Source: Micromonospora sp. WMMD1155
GTDB lineage: Bacteria > Actinomycetota > Actinomycetes > Mycobacteriales > Micromonosporaceae
DNA length: 64,000 nt
Assembly: GCF_029581275.1 (NCBI RefSeq)
Contig: NZ_CP120742.1
Coordinates: 5,022,501 to 5,086,500, forward strand
Reading direction: 5' to 3'
Positions 8,047-17,251 of this stretch are shown here, piece after piece; the first letter of the stretch is position 1; every line of letters starts with the position of its first letter. The notes beneath the pieces are model-generated. The model made no database searches, had not been told where the DNA came from, and saw only the letters and a list, made by a program, of their open reading frames with translations. A program made the translations under genes and the position numbers.

Positions 8047-9180
8047 CTACCCTACGATCGACTGTTCCTCCACGTCCAAGGCGCCAGCGAGCATGCCTTC
8101 TGCCCGTTGTACTTCGCGGCTTAGCTTTCGGAGGATGATCTCAGACATCGTGCCCGCCCCCAGTTGGGCGGCCGTCACGATGCGGGAGAGTCCTTGATTA
8201 AGTGGATTCTTGATCTGCAGGGCAGTCCGATGGCCGAAGACCTCCCGGGCTGCGTATCCATCGTGGGCTTCGAGGACCTCGGTCGCCACCTGATTGAGAA
8301 CGTGTTGGGCCGTGGGTTCGTCATGCGTGCTCGCGAGCGTCGCAACGGTGAGGCCCCATCGGGCTCGGTAGACCGCGTAGCCGGGGACGGGTTCGTGTGC
8401 GAGGAACAGCTCGGCCATGGTGGACATCCGGGGGTGACCTGCTCCCGGTGCCGCGCACATGACGGCCAGGCAGGAGCGGACCTGCTGTTCCCATGGCTGA
8501 ATGATGGTGCTGTCGCCGAGGAGGGTGCCGGCGGTTTCGGCTTTCCCACCGAGGAGTTGAGCGATGATGGCGGCTTGCCGTCCATCCATGAGGTGTTGTC
8601 CGACGCCGTTAAGGCTGTTGGCATGCGTGACGGCATCGTCCCATCGGCCGGAGAGGGCGTGGATGCGGATGCCTTCGCTGAGGTATTGCAGCCATGTCCA
8701 CTGGCGCAGCTTTCCGAGTTCTTCGCGGGTGCCGGCCAGGTTGGTCAGCGGCAGGGTGTGTCCGTCAATGAGCAGGTTGGCGCCGGTGGTGACGGCTTGG
8801 TGCATCGCGTGGAGCAGGTGCAGCGCGGGCTGACCGTCGTGGGCGCGGATTTGCAGGCGGGCGAGGTTGAGCACGGGTTCGAGTAGGTAGCTGGCCTGCA
8901 ACGCGGTGAGCGTGTTCAGCCGCCGGTAGACGTTGATGTGTTTCCAGCACCATTTGCGGGCCAGGTCGGGCAAGCCGCAGTCACTGGCGATCAGCGCTGC
9001 CTTGTTCAGAGCGTGGGCCGCTTCGGCCATTGCGTTCTCGCCTTGTGCGCCTGCCGCAGCGGCGATCTCGGCGACTTCGGTGACGCGGTCGGACAGGGCG
9101 GGGCACGCGGGCCGAGGCCGCCCGAGGAGGGGGAACCGGCGGACGGCGGCGCGGATGGTGGGGACGACGGTGGTGTCCAT
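8047..9180 (-). CDS. Uncharacterised helical protein at end of lanthipeptide operon
   Basis: I place the start at the ATG at 9180 (MDTTVVPTIRAAVRRFPLLG), which has GGAG seven bases upstream; the frame stays open to 9264 but the added residues are an Arg/Pro-rich run. The 377-aa product is rich in Ala/Leu helices (EAAHALNKAALIASDCGLPDLARKW and further similar blocks), suggesting a TPR-like solenoid, with no catalytic motif I recognise and no signal peptide. The gene begins 2 bp after the stop of the SpaB_C-like gene, so it is probably the last gene of the lanthipeptide operon. A regulatory or scaffold role is possible; I do not assign one. Confidence 0.6.
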   Translation of the reverse strand: MDTTVVPTIRAAVRRFPLLGRPRPACPALSDRVTEVAEIAAAAGAQGENAMAEAAHALNKAALIASDCGLPDLARKWCWKHINVYRRLNTLTALQASYLLEPVLNLARLQIRAHDGQPALHLLHAMHQAVTTGANLLIDGHTLPLTNLAGTREELGKLRQWTWLQYLSEGIRIHALSGRWDDAVTHANSLNGVGQHLMDGRQAAIIAQLLGGKAETAGTLLGDSTIIQPWEQQVRSCLAVMCAAPGAGHPRMSTMAELFLAHEPVPGYAVYRARWGLTVATLASTHDEPTAQHVLNQVATEVLEAHDGYAAREVFGHRTALQIKNPLNQGLSRIVTAAQLGAGTMSEIILRKLSREVQRAEGMLAGALDVEEQSIVG

Positions 9181-9182
9181 GG

Positions 9183-10148
9183 TTAGCTCCGGGGTAGGAA
9201 CGCTTCGAGCGCGGCGCGGGCGAGAATGCCTTGGGTGCGGGCGGGCAGGCCGAGCCGGTTCCAATGAAAGATCACGATGTGGCTGACGACCGCTCGTAGA
9301 CCGCGGGTGAGGGTTCCGGCTGTGGCGGCGGTTGCGAGTTCGCGACCTGCGGCGGTGTATGCGTCATGCCATGGTGCTGCGAACGGGACAGCACCGCCGG
9401 CTCTGAACAGGGGGTTGTCAATGTCGGGGGCTACGGCGAGGAGACCGCGAACGCTGCCTGTGAGTGCGGCGAGTCGGCTGTCGCCGGTGTTGCCGATAGG
9501 GCGCATCTGGGCGACTCGGGCGAACACGTCGCCGCGTTCGAACCAATCCAGCTCGGCGGCGTGCAAGAGCCCGCCGAGTAGGAGAAGGGATAGTTCGCGC
9601 CGCCCGAGGGCTGGTTGCGGTTGGCGTAGGTAGGTGAGGACGCCGCGGCTGTCGGCGCAGAACAGGTCGTGCACGGTCTGGATGCCGGGTGCTCCGCCGA
9701 AGGCAGTGGTCTCCGGCTCGTACCGGCTTGGCCACCATCGAGCGACTGCGCCGGTGGCAGTGAGGTCGTTGAGGACCTGGTTCACGTCGTCGATCCGGGC
9801 GTGCATGAGGCGGATACGCCAGCAGGGATGTTTGCGCAGGAACCACCACCCGTCGCACGCGCCCAGGTCCATGAGATGGTCAAGTCGGGGTCCGAGAGCT
9901 GTGGCGCCCACCGTCTCTGCGGTCTGCCAATCGGGGAATTCGACGCGTACCTGGTACCAGTGGCTGTCGGCGTGTTCCTCAAGCGCGGCGCGACCGGCGC
10001 CGTGGTAGGCGTCGACTGCATCAGCGAGGTCGGCAGGATCGATGGCCGCGGTCGCCGCGACTGTCTCTAGCGGGGCGCCGGCAAGCACGGTGAGCACGCT
10101 GGCGGCAAGCGGCGTGATGGTCACACGATCAGCAGGCATGTGCCCCAT
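9183..10148 (-). CDS. Stand-alone SpaB_C / thiopeptide-type bacteriocin biosynthesis protein
   Basis: The 321-aa protein has a short N-terminal helical region and then the SpaB_C pattern (HWYQVRVEFPDWQTAE, WWFLRKHPCWRIRL, RWWPSRYEPETTAFGG). In LanB-type dehydratases this fold performs glutamate elimination; stand-alone members include thiopeptide cyclases and tRNA-dependent peptide-extending or other modifying enzymes. The neighbouring LanB already contains its own SpaB_C domain, so this copy probably does something additional. It starts inside the end of lanC (28-bp overlap if ATG 10148 is used; a second ATG is at 10139). Family assignment is good; activity is unknown. Confidence 0.75.
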   Translation of the reverse strand: MGHMPADRVTITPLAASVLTVLAGAPLETVAATAAIDPADLADAVDAYHGAGRAALEEHADSHWYQVRVEFPDWQTAETVGATALGPRLDHLMDLGACDGWWFLRKHPCWRIRLMHARIDDVNQVLNDLTATGAVARWWPSRYEPETTAFGGAPGIQTVHDLFCADSRGVLTYLRQPQPALGRRELSLLLLGGLLHAAELDWFERGDVFARVAQMRPIGNTGDSRLAALTGSVRGLLAVAPDIDNPLFRAGGAVPFAAPWHDAYTAAGRELATAATAGTLTRGLRAVVSHIVIFHWNRLGLPARTQGILARAALEAFLPRS

Positions 10149-11323
10149 CCAGAGTTCGTGGTGCCGTGCCGCGCGGTCTCGGCGGCCAGATGGATGCCGG
10201 CGTGGCCGGTCAGCAGGCCGGCATCGCCGTCCTGGTCCCGGTTGTGGGCGGCCGTTTGTATGGCCGAGGCCAAGGCGGGTAGCCGTTGTTTGAGAGCTGG
10301 GCTCTGGGCGTCAGCAGTAGCTTGCTGTGCGGTTGCGTAGAGGCCGGCGAGGCCGTGGCACAGTCCCAGGTCGGTGAGCCGATCGACGTGACTATCGGTG
10401 AGGCAGGCTGCGAGGGCGTTCTCGGCGTCCGCGCGGCGCGTCGGATCATCGGTGGCGATCGCGGCCAGCTGGAGCGCGCGGGCGATGCCGGGTGTGCCGT
10501 AACACCAGGATGGCCGGCCGGGCTTGGGCTGGCTGGCGCGGCCGGTGCGCAGATTTTCGAGAGTGAGCCATTGTGGCCACCATGTGCTGCCTTCTGCGTC
10601 GTGCTGGCGCCACCGATCGAACCAGCGGGTGAGCTGGTCGATGGCTTCGGCGTGATCTTCCACGACGTGGCCGTGGCGCATGGCGAGGGCGAGCAGCGCG
10701 AGGATGCCCGCCGCACCGTGCGCCATGCCGAGGTTGGCGTGACCGCCTGGGGTGGGCAGGGTCGGGTCCGGGTCGTGTGCGGCCCACCAGCCTGGCAGCA
10801 CGAAGTCGTCATGCTGGTACGGCCGGACCAGCACAGTCAGGTAGCGCAGAAGGTCGGCGAGGGTGTCGCTGGCCGGCAGTCGCTGCATCAGGAGAGCGCC
10901 GATGCCGGTGAGGCCGTAGAACAGGTCGTACTCGCGGAGCGAAGCGGCCACGCCGTGCTTTATGCGGGCGGTGGCGGTGGTGAGGCGGCGCTGGGTGAGG
11001 TGGGTGACGTGCTGGTCGAGGGTTGCCGCGCTCGCTGCGTAGCGGCTGTCTGCCTTGGCGGCGCAGTTTAGGAGAAAGGCGATGGCCGGGGTGCCGTAGT
11101 ACAAGCCTGTGTGTTGACCACCGTCGAGCGCTCCGGTTGCCGCCTCTCGGATGCGGGAGTGCGCGTCTGGCCAGGATCCGGAGCCGATGAGGGCACGTTC
11201 GAGGTGCAGCAGCGCGATTCCCGCTGCTCCGGTGGCCAGTGACTGGCGGGCGGCATCCGCGCCGTCCAGCATCAGCGGCCCGGTGCCGGCGGCGCTCGTG
11301 TTGTTCGTCTCGGGCCTGGTCAT
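10121..11323 (-). CDS. lanC: Lanthipeptide cyclase LanC
   Basis: The 400-aa protein shows the LanC toroid repeats and zinc ligands: GMAHGAAGILALLALAM, then WCYGTPGIARALQLA and LCHGLAGLYATA (Cys, and Cys-His), and a C-terminal GLLTGHAGIHLA repeat. It catalyses Michael-type addition of Cys thiols to dehydrated Ser/Thr to form lanthionine rings. The ATG at 11323 lies 2 bp after the lanB stop. The five Cys of the precursor at 14477 are the predicted ring donors. Confidence 0.9.
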   Translation of the reverse strand: MTRPETNNTSAAGTGPLMLDGADAARQSLATGAAGIALLHLERALIGSGSWPDAHSRIREAATGALDGGQHTGLYYGTPAIAFLLNCAAKADSRYAASAATLDQHVTHLTQRRLTTATARIKHGVAASLREYDLFYGLTGIGALLMQRLPASDTLADLLRYLTVLVRPYQHDDFVLPGWWAAHDPDPTLPTPGGHANLGMAHGAAGILALLALAMRHGHVVEDHAEAIDQLTRWFDRWRQHDAEGSTWWPQWLTLENLRTGRASQPKPGRPSWCYGTPGIARALQLAAIATDDPTRRADAENALAACLTDSHVDRLTDLGLCHGLAGLYATAQQATADAQSPALKQRLPALASAIQTAAHNRDQDGDAGLLTGHAGIHLAAETARHGTTNSGWGTCLLIV

Positions 11324-11325
11324 CG

Positions 11326-14300
11326 CTAATCGGTTCGGGACAGGGTGCGTAGGGCAGCGGCGCGGGCCAGCCGGTTGGTTGTCTGCTCGAAGGTGGGATC
11401 GACGCCGAGCGCGCGGATGTGATGGTCGCGCAGCAGGGTCGGCAGGATGTCTGCCGGGTCGCGTTGCGCGGCGAGGGTGTGAAAGTAGCGGCGTAGGGCG
11501 CCGTCACGGGTCTGCCAGGCGTCGACGACCGCCTCCTGAGCAGCGCCCAACAAGGGTGAAGAGTGCGTGCCGGTGGACAGGTCGGCCAAGCAAAGTGTGT
11601 GCTCGTGCAGTGTTCGGTTGAGTGCGCCAGTCTGCTGGGGCAGGCACCGCAGCAGCGTCCGATATCCCGCGGTCTCGTCAGTGGCGAATGCGGCGGCGAG
11701 TCGGGCCATGGACGCGGCGGCTAGCGCCTGCGCCGGGATGCCCAGGTCGTCGGCTGCTGTCATCTGGGCGATGACGCAGGCGGTGTCGGCGTGGAACACG
11801 TCCTCGGCGGCGGTGAGCGCGTCGTCGCAGCCGTAACGGCCGGGGTGGTCCTGATGCGGCACGAGCGACAAATGCCCTGGGAGAGCGCGGGCTGACAGCT
11901 CGGCGGCGAACTCGGCCAGTGCTGCGGTGACGGCCGGGTGGTGCTCGGGCGCGGTCAGCCGGAGCACGATGATGAGGTGCTGGTCGGCGTCGATGCGAAC
12001 CAAATCGCGTTGGCGGCGGATCCACCACCGGTGTACCTCGCTGTGAAGCGTGGCGGTGAACGCCGGAAGGTGTCGGATGATGTCGTCGAAGCGAGCCGGA
12101 TTCCCGGCCAACCGCGCCTGCACCACTGCTGTGCTGCCGGGAAGCCGAAGCTGACCAGGCGGCGCCAGGTGGGGGAGCGGGCGGCGGGGCGGCGCTGCCG
12201 CAAGCATCGGGATTAGCAGCTCGGTGGGGCGACCGATCCACCCGTCGTCTTCAGGCCGAGCGTCTTGCTGCAACTCCACCCGGCCTGCCTGGTGGAGACG
12301 GCTGCACAGCAGGGCCCGGTCGAGTCGGTGATCGAGATTCAAGGGCTGGCGGAACTCCCCGTGGCAGAGCACGACGCGGGCCGGGACGCGCCAGTGCCGA
12401 CGCCATGCGCCCAACGAGGGCTCCCACCCCTGGCCGGTTTTGCCAGGCAGGTCTCTGGTGGTGAGAAGCCAACGTGCGGCGGCTAGGACCGTGCGGCCAT
12501 ACCGGACACTTGGCAGGTACGGCAGCGTGCGGGCGGCGCCGACGTCAAGCGGCCCGAACACTGCGGTGCGCGCATCGGCGACCTCGGCGAGGAACCGCGC
12601 CAGCGGAGGGCTCTGCACGATGGTGTCGAGGGCGTGCGGAATGTGCGGAATCACGCGTCGGCCGGTGGAGGCCTGCACCAAGTACATCTGGTCGGCGTCG
12701 GCGGTGACGGCCAGGTCGTCGAGGCTGATCGGATTGCCGGTGGGATGCTCGGCGAGCGCGACAATATCGGGCAGGAGCTGCGGAACCCGGGTGACGTTCT
12801 CGTTGTGCGGGCGGCGCGGCGGGAATGACAGCTGCACCGCTACGGTGTCGCCGCTCGGCGAGATTGGGGCGCAGGCGGCGTTGAGCTGGGCCTGCTGATG
12901 CTCGTCGAATAGGCAGATGAAGCGGCCTATCATGCTCGTCGGTGAACCGGGCGCTGCGGCGAAACGCAGCCGGAAGTCACCGCGGTCGAGCGCTTCGAGT
13001 GACGCGGCGTGCACCGCCACGCCGAGCTCGATGCGTGCCGGCGGTATCACGTCGGCCGGCTCGCCCACGGTCAGCGCCTCGACATCCGCATCGGTCAAGA
13101 GGATCTCGTCACGGCCGTCGAGCGCGGCCCGCTGAACCAAGGCTAGGAATGCCGCGTCGCGCTCGTTGACGCTCCGCCAGCTCGGATGCGCGCGGGGCGC
13201 GCCCAGGTAGCCGGTGGGGTAGCCGAGGCCGGAGTCGGCGAGCAAATCCCGCACTGGCACGAGCGCGCCTTGGCCGTAGCGGGCCCGGAATCGCGAGCGA
13301 TAGTCCTGCCACGCGGTCGACCCGAATGGCTTCGTGCTGACCCGCAACAGCACATTCGCGGCCGCAACAGCTTCCGTTACCACCCGCTCGGGCAGACGGA
13401 TCTGGGCGTCGAGGCGGGTGTCGACGGCCAGCGCGTGCTGGCTGCCGGCTACGATCCCGCGCATTCGCTCGGCGATCGAGGCCCGTGCTGCGCACGCCTG
13501 CACCGGGTCGTCGATCCCGTTGTGTTGATGGATCAGGTGCCGCACCGTCTTGAGTTCATTCAGCAGTGCGGCTATGTCGCCGAACTGCTCGCCGCCACCG
13601 GCAACCGCTGTCTCGATCACGTGTGCGAGGCCGTCGACGACCGTCATTGGTGGACGCAGAGCACTGATGAGCGAGCCCTGCACCAGCAGTTTGTCCAGAA
13701 CGGTGGTGATCTGTTCGGGCCGGGCCGCCGGAAACCGCTCGGCCAACTCCGCAGCAAGATCGTCATACTGCACGGGATCGGCGGCAACGGCCAGCGCAGC
13801 CTTAACCGGCGCTGTGGAGCGAATGGAGACGTCGCGCATCGGAACCGCCTTGCCACCGCCCATGTCGGCCCGGCGAGCCGTGATGAACCGCCCGTCACGA
13901 TTGACGCCAGTGTTGTCCGCGATCACGTGGAGCCGACCGCGCAACTGCGGGTGTTGCTCCAGCCGACCAATCAGGCCCGAAAGCCACTCACTGTCGACCC
14001 GCGCCACCGTGCGGTGCCGTCGCCCCACCGCCGCACTACACGATCCGGTGTCGGCCATCGTGACGCCGGCGAACAGACCGAAGGGCGTGGTCCGGCGCTG
14101 CCATCGCAGCAGGTAACCGGCGAGGGAGATGACGGCCCGGCGAACAACCTTGACGGTCACCCTGTCAGGACGCTCGCTCATTCGATCGAGCTGCCTCGCC
14201 AGGTCGGGGCTTGCCAGGCCGAGGGCATCACGGACGTCAGCGCGTGACCACGTCTTCAACAGCCACGCCACGCCGTCGTGCAGGACCGCGGTGTCGTTAG

Positions 14301-14397
14301 CCAAGTCAAGCTGAGAAGGCACGTCCAGGTCACCGGGATCCGTCGTGGCCCGCACCATGATTACGCCAGCAGTGCGGAAAATTGGCTGAGCTGGCAC
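11326..14397 (-). CDS. lanB: Full-length lantibiotic dehydratase LanB
   Basis: The 1023-aa protein spans the LanB N-terminal glutamylation domain (opening FRTAGVIMVRATTDPGDLD; KTWSRADVRDALGLASPDL; YLLRWQRRTTPFGLFAGV) and a C-terminal SpaB_C elimination domain (HRWWIRRQRDLVRID, LVPHQDHPGRYGCDDALTAAEDVF). LanB enzymes use glutamyl-tRNA to activate Ser/Thr and eliminate glutamate to give Dha/Dhb. The GTG start at 14397 is supported by GAGGAGG about nine bases upstream. It is not split into two proteins as in thiopeptide systems. The gene lies between the precursor and lanC in one - strand operon. Confidence 0.9.
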   Translation of the reverse strand: MPAQPIFRTAGVIMVRATTDPGDLDVPSQLDLANDTAVLHDGVAWLLKTWSRADVRDALGLASPDLARQLDRMSERPDRVTVKVVRRAVISLAGYLLRWQRRTTPFGLFAGVTMADTGSCSAAVGRRHRTVARVDSEWLSGLIGRLEQHPQLRGRLHVIADNTGVNRDGRFITARRADMGGGKAVPMRDVSIRSTAPVKAALAVAADPVQYDDLAAELAERFPAARPEQITTVLDKLLVQGSLISALRPPMTVVDGLAHVIETAVAGGGEQFGDIAALLNELKTVRHLIHQHNGIDDPVQACAARASIAERMRGIVAGSQHALAVDTRLDAQIRLPERVVTEAVAAANVLLRVSTKPFGSTAWQDYRSRFRARYGQGALVPVRDLLADSGLGYPTGYLGAPRAHPSWRSVNERDAAFLALVQRAALDGRDEILLTDADVEALTVGEPADVIPPARIELGVAVHAASLEALDRGDFRLRFAAAPGSPTSMIGRFICLFDEHQQAQLNAACAPISPSGDTVAVQLSFPPRRPHNENVTRVPQLLPDIVALAEHPTGNPISLDDLAVTADADQMYLVQASTGRRVIPHIPHALDTIVQSPPLARFLAEVADARTAVFGPLDVGAARTLPYLPSVRYGRTVLAAARWLLTTRDLPGKTGQGWEPSLGAWRRHWRVPARVVLCHGEFRQPLNLDHRLDRALLCSRLHQAGRVELQQDARPEDDGWIGRPTELLIPMLAAAPPRRPLPHLAPPGQLRLPGSTAVVQARLAGNPARFDDIIRHLPAFTATLHSEVHRWWIRRQRDLVRIDADQHLIIVLRLTAPEHHPAVTAALAEFAAELSARALPGHLSLVPHQDHPGRYGCDDALTAAEDVFHADTACVIAQMTAADDLGIPAQALAAASMARLAAAFATDETAGYRTLLRCLPQQTGALNRTLHEHTLCLADLSTGTHSSPLLGAAQEAVVDAWQTRDGALRRYFHTLAAQRDPADILPTLLRDHHIRALGVDPTFEQTTNRLARAAALRTLSRTD

Positions 14398-14476
14398 GGC
14401 GTACGCCTCCTCACGGACCGCACCGTCGGCGCCCCGACGCGGGGCACCGACGGCTTCAGCGGGGATCAGTCCCGGA

Positions 14477-14662
14477 TCAGACCGGGTCGCAGGACTTGGT
14501 CGTGCAGGCGCTCGTGCTGCAGCTGCTGCCGCAGCCGTCGCTCGTGCTGCACATCATGATCACCAGCGGGGTCGTGGACTCCACGACCCGCATGTCGAGG
14601 ACGAAGTCGTCGTCGGTTGCGCTGGCGGCGTCCGTGCGTTCGAGTTCCAGTACCTGGGTCAT
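14477..14662 (-). CDS. FxLD-family lanthipeptide precursor peptide
   Basis: The ATG at 14662 is preferred over the in-frame GTG at 14671, because GAGGAG lies 10 bases before the ATG but only 1 base before the GTG. The 61-aa peptide has an acidic leader with FVLDMR at residues 20-25, the FxLD motif of this family, and a C-terminal region from residue 38 with Cys at 38, 44, 48, 53 and 58, numerous Ser/Thr, and an Asp-Gly pair (42-43). The sequence ends TTKSCDPV. It sits directly between the methyltransferase and lanB. Likely product: up to five (methyl)lanthionine rings. The cleavage point is not evident and no protease gene is adjacent. Confidence 0.88.
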   Translation of the reverse strand: MTQVLELERTDAASATDDDFVLDMRVVESTTPLVIMMCSTSDGCGSSCSTSACTTKSCDPV

Positions 14663-14720
14663 CGTTTGCACGCTCCTCGGGGTAGGTCGGACTGGGGGTG
14701 GTTCACCCGGCCGAGGGCGG

Positions 14721-15962
14721 TTAGCTCGCCGCCGGCCAGGAGATCGTGAGCTGCCCGTACGTTTTCGCCAGCGCCGCGATGTCGCCCGCCGTCGGGCCGG
14801 GGCTGGTGCCGGCCGGCCAGTACGCGAACGTGGGACTCGGCCTTCGTCGGGCCCGCTGGTCCCACGCCTGCATCTGCTCGGTCATGGCGGCTGCGGCGTC
14901 CCTGCCGTGCGCCCCGAATGCGCGGGCACCCAGCTCGGCCCCCGACTCGTCATCGGTCGGGCGCCACGCCAGATAGGCGAACGAGTCACCGCGCACGACA
15001 CCGAACGGGAACCAGCGCCGCTCGCCAGCCAGCTCGGTACCGTCGTCCGCCGCCAGCAGGCAGAAGCCGGGCAGGAACGCGGCCAGCCACAGATGTAGAT
15101 CCGCGAAGGACTCGCTGTGCCCGACCGTGACCCCCGACCAGACCGCCGTGCGTTCGGCGTTCAGCACACGGTCCAGCTGACGAAGGTCGGCGGGCGCGCC
15201 GACGTCGAAGCGCAAGCTGACGAATCGGCCTAGCCGGTCGGGCAGTCGGAAGATTCGCTCGGGCCGGGCACCGTCGCCCTGTAGGGGCACGAACCCTGCC
15301 ACCTCAGTCGAAGTGCTAGTCAAGTGGTCGCCGTCGCGCCGGAAGGCGATCGTCCGGGTGACGCCGTTCATCCGCAGCGGCACCACGATCACCCCGTCCG
15401 GGGCTAGGCTATTGATCCAAGCGGGAGCGATATCCCAGGCGCCAACCGTTACGAGGATCCGGTCGAAAACGTCCTCACCGGGCACGCCGTGCACCGCGTC
15501 GGCCTGCACTACCAGGACCCGGCGGTCATAACCCGTCTCGCGCAGCAGGGTTGTGGCACGGTGAGTGATGTCCGCGTCGATGTCCACGCTGACGACGTGG
15601 CCATCTTCCCCGACCACCTCGGCCAGCAGCGCCGCGTTGTAGCCGCCCGAACCAATCTCCAGAACACTCATGCCGGGCCCGATGCCGGCTTGCTCGATCA
15701 TGCGGGCCTGGATGTACGCGGCGCTGACCGAGGACAGGTGCACCCCGTTCTCATCCGTCTTTGTAATTACAGACTGATCGACGGCGTAGACGACATCGAG
15801 TGGGGTGCCGGCCGGAACGAACGCATGTCGAGGCACCGTCCGGAACGCCGCCTCCACGGCCGGCGAGGCGATCATTCCGTCTGCGATGAGCCGGTCAACG
15901 AGGGCATCTCGGGTGCTCGTGATCCGGGCCAGGGCATCCGACGAGTCGGCCGTATGCGTCAA
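14721..15962 (-). CDS. FxLD-system methyltransferase (protein-L-isoaspartate O-methyltransferase family)
   Basis: The 413-aa protein opens with a PIMT-type module: VPRHAFVPAG, QSVITKTDENGVHLSS, QARMIEQAGIGPGMSVLEIGSGGYNAALLAE (SAM-binding motif I), then a C-terminal extension of about 200 residues typical of the FxLD-associated subfamily. The start is TTG at 15962 with GGAGCG upstream; no in-frame ATG offers a complete domain. PIMT-like enzymes of class I lanthipeptides methylate an Asp side chain, leading through succinimide to isoaspartate; the Asp-Gly pair in the precursor core is a plausible target. It is the first gene of the operon. Confidence 0.85.
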   Translation of the reverse strand: MTHTADSSDALARITSTRDALVDRLIADGMIASPAVEAAFRTVPRHAFVPAGTPLDVVYAVDQSVITKTDENGVHLSSVSAAYIQARMIEQAGIGPGMSVLEIGSGGYNAALLAEVVGEDGHVVSVDIDADITHRATTLLRETGYDRRVLVVQADAVHGVPGEDVFDRILVTVGAWDIAPAWINSLAPDGVIVVPLRMNGVTRTIAFRRDGDHLTSTSTEVAGFVPLQGDGARPERIFRLPDRLGRFVSLRFDVGAPADLRQLDRVLNAERTAVWSGVTVGHSESFADLHLWLAAFLPGFCLLAADDGTELAGERRWFPFGVVRGDSFAYLAWRPTDDESGAELGARAFGAHGRDAAAAMTEQMQAWDQRARRRPSPTFAYWPAGTSPGPTAGDIAALAKTYGQLTISWPAAS

Positions 15963-16123
15963 TTCAGCGCTCCAATCTCATGGTTCTCATGCAGCCTGGC
16001 TCTAGGGCCGAGTGCGTGTATGGGTAACGCCCGACGTAGCGAATCGAGCCCCCTTCCATCGGTTGATGGGTCGCCAGTCGCTCAATCTCAGGTTGACACC
16101 AAGCCGATCGCCCTGGTGATTGG

Positions 16124-16489
16124 CTAGCTCACGCGCCCTTGAGTCGGCTGCGTCAGCGCCACTTCATTGACTACAGGCAGCCTCGAACCGACGGGCGTCC
16201 ATTCAACTGTCGGACGCGACCAATCCGGTCCGACATAGACCCTGGCGACAATCCTCGCGATCATCGCTGGCTCTTCGTCCAATGTGAGGAACTCGCGATC
16301 GCTGACTCGGCGGCGATGTTCGTAGGCCAAGCCGAGCACGATGCAATCAAGATCGTCCACGGCGATCCGTCGGGGACATCTGCAGGTGTACCAGCGGAAG
16401 GGTTCGTTAATCCTTACCGCCATCGCGGTCTCACAACGGAAGCAGGCGAGGCGCTCCGCCAGCATGGGCGGGCGGCTACGACCCGTCAC
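16124..16489 (-). CDS. Small zinc-ribbon protein, unknown function
   Basis: The 121-aa protein carries CFRCETAMAVR followed by WYTCRCPRRI, a CxxC/CxC arrangement like the zinc beta-ribbon of serine-recombinase-associated domains, then a hydrophilic helical region. A GTG at 16489 or the ATG at 16465 could start it. It does not overlap its neighbours and the codon use fits a high-GC gene. There is no catalytic domain, so it is not a recombinase itself; binding to nucleic acid or protein is the conservative guess. Confidence 0.5.
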   Translation of the reverse strand: MTGRSRPPMLAERLACFRCETAMAVRINEPFRWYTCRCPRRIAVDDLDCIVLGLAYEHRRRVSDREFLTLDEEPAMIARIVARVYVGPDWSRPTVEWTPVGSRLPVVNEVALTQPTQGRVS

Positions 16490-16774
16490 TGCAGATCGCC
16501 GGTCGCGCCGTAGTCAGGTTGACCTACCAAGGCAGGGGTGGTCCTAATGCGAACCTCGGGGTGGATCACCGTGACACCTCCGACGGGTCTAGCGGTCAGC
16601 CCGGACGCGCTTCTCGTCGCGCCGCGTCGTGCGGACTGCCTGTAACGGATCGGCGCTGCGATTCAAGGTTGCACTTACCCTCGCCACCGCGGAAGCACGT
16701 AGCGTCCCAGTGATGTCCCAGTTGATACCCGCTCCCGAGGGCATCCTGAGTACGAGCGGTATACGCTGCGCAAA
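16490..16774. other. Intergenic, no gene seen
   Basis: No coding frame with domain character is seen. It separates the zinc-ribbon gene from the GNAT gene, both on the - strand, and probably holds the promoter of the former. Confidence 0.4.
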
Positions 16775-17251
16775 CTATGGCAGTGTCATGTCGAAGACGG
16801 CACGGTCCTTCCCTGGGCCCTTGAAGTCTTTGATTACCTGCACGCCCTTCACGGTATACTCGCCGGCCACATTGGCGAATCCCAACGACCGCCACGTCCG
16901 GTATGCGGCTAGATTTTCTGGCTCAGATGTCAGATATATACGGCGGCATTCCCATTGCTGGGCCCGCGTTTGTACTACAGAAATGAGCGCGGCGGCGACG
17001 CCCCGGCGTCGGTATTCCGGATGCGTCATCACATCTTGGATGTAGATCTCGCTCGGGTCATCCTGACTCCGCATTGCAATCAGTGCGCCGACGACCATGT
17101 TGTCCACAACCGCCACCGGGCAGGTTGAGGCGAAAAGTTTGGCGTAGAGCCAGTAGTCGGATGGTGTGCGTGCCTTTACGTAAGGCGCGCCTAAATCCAT
17201 CAGCCTTAGGACGTCATCGGTAAGGTCATTGTTAAGAGCGGTGATCCGCAT
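16775..17251 (-). CDS. GNAT-family N-acetyltransferase
   Basis: The 158-aa protein has the GNAT acetyl-CoA loop in IYIQDVMTHPEYRRRGVAAALISVV (the RRxGVA type) and the C-terminal ENLAAYRTWRSLGF segment seen in family members. The ATG at 17251 lies inside the end of the upstream 1059-aa gene (20-bp overlap), so the two are translationally coupled and probably act together. The substrate is not evident; GNATs acetylate amines on small molecules, peptides or tRNA-linked amino acids. A role linked to the NACHT-like protein is inference from the coupling. Confidence 0.8.
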   Translation of the reverse strand: MRITALNNDLTDDVLRLMDLGAPYVKARTPSDYWLYAKLFASTCPVAVVDNMVVGALIAMRSQDDPSEIYIQDVMTHPEYRRRGVAAALISVVQTRAQQWECRRIYLTSEPENLAAYRTWRSLGFANVAGEYTVKGVQVIKDFKGPGKDRAVFDMTLP

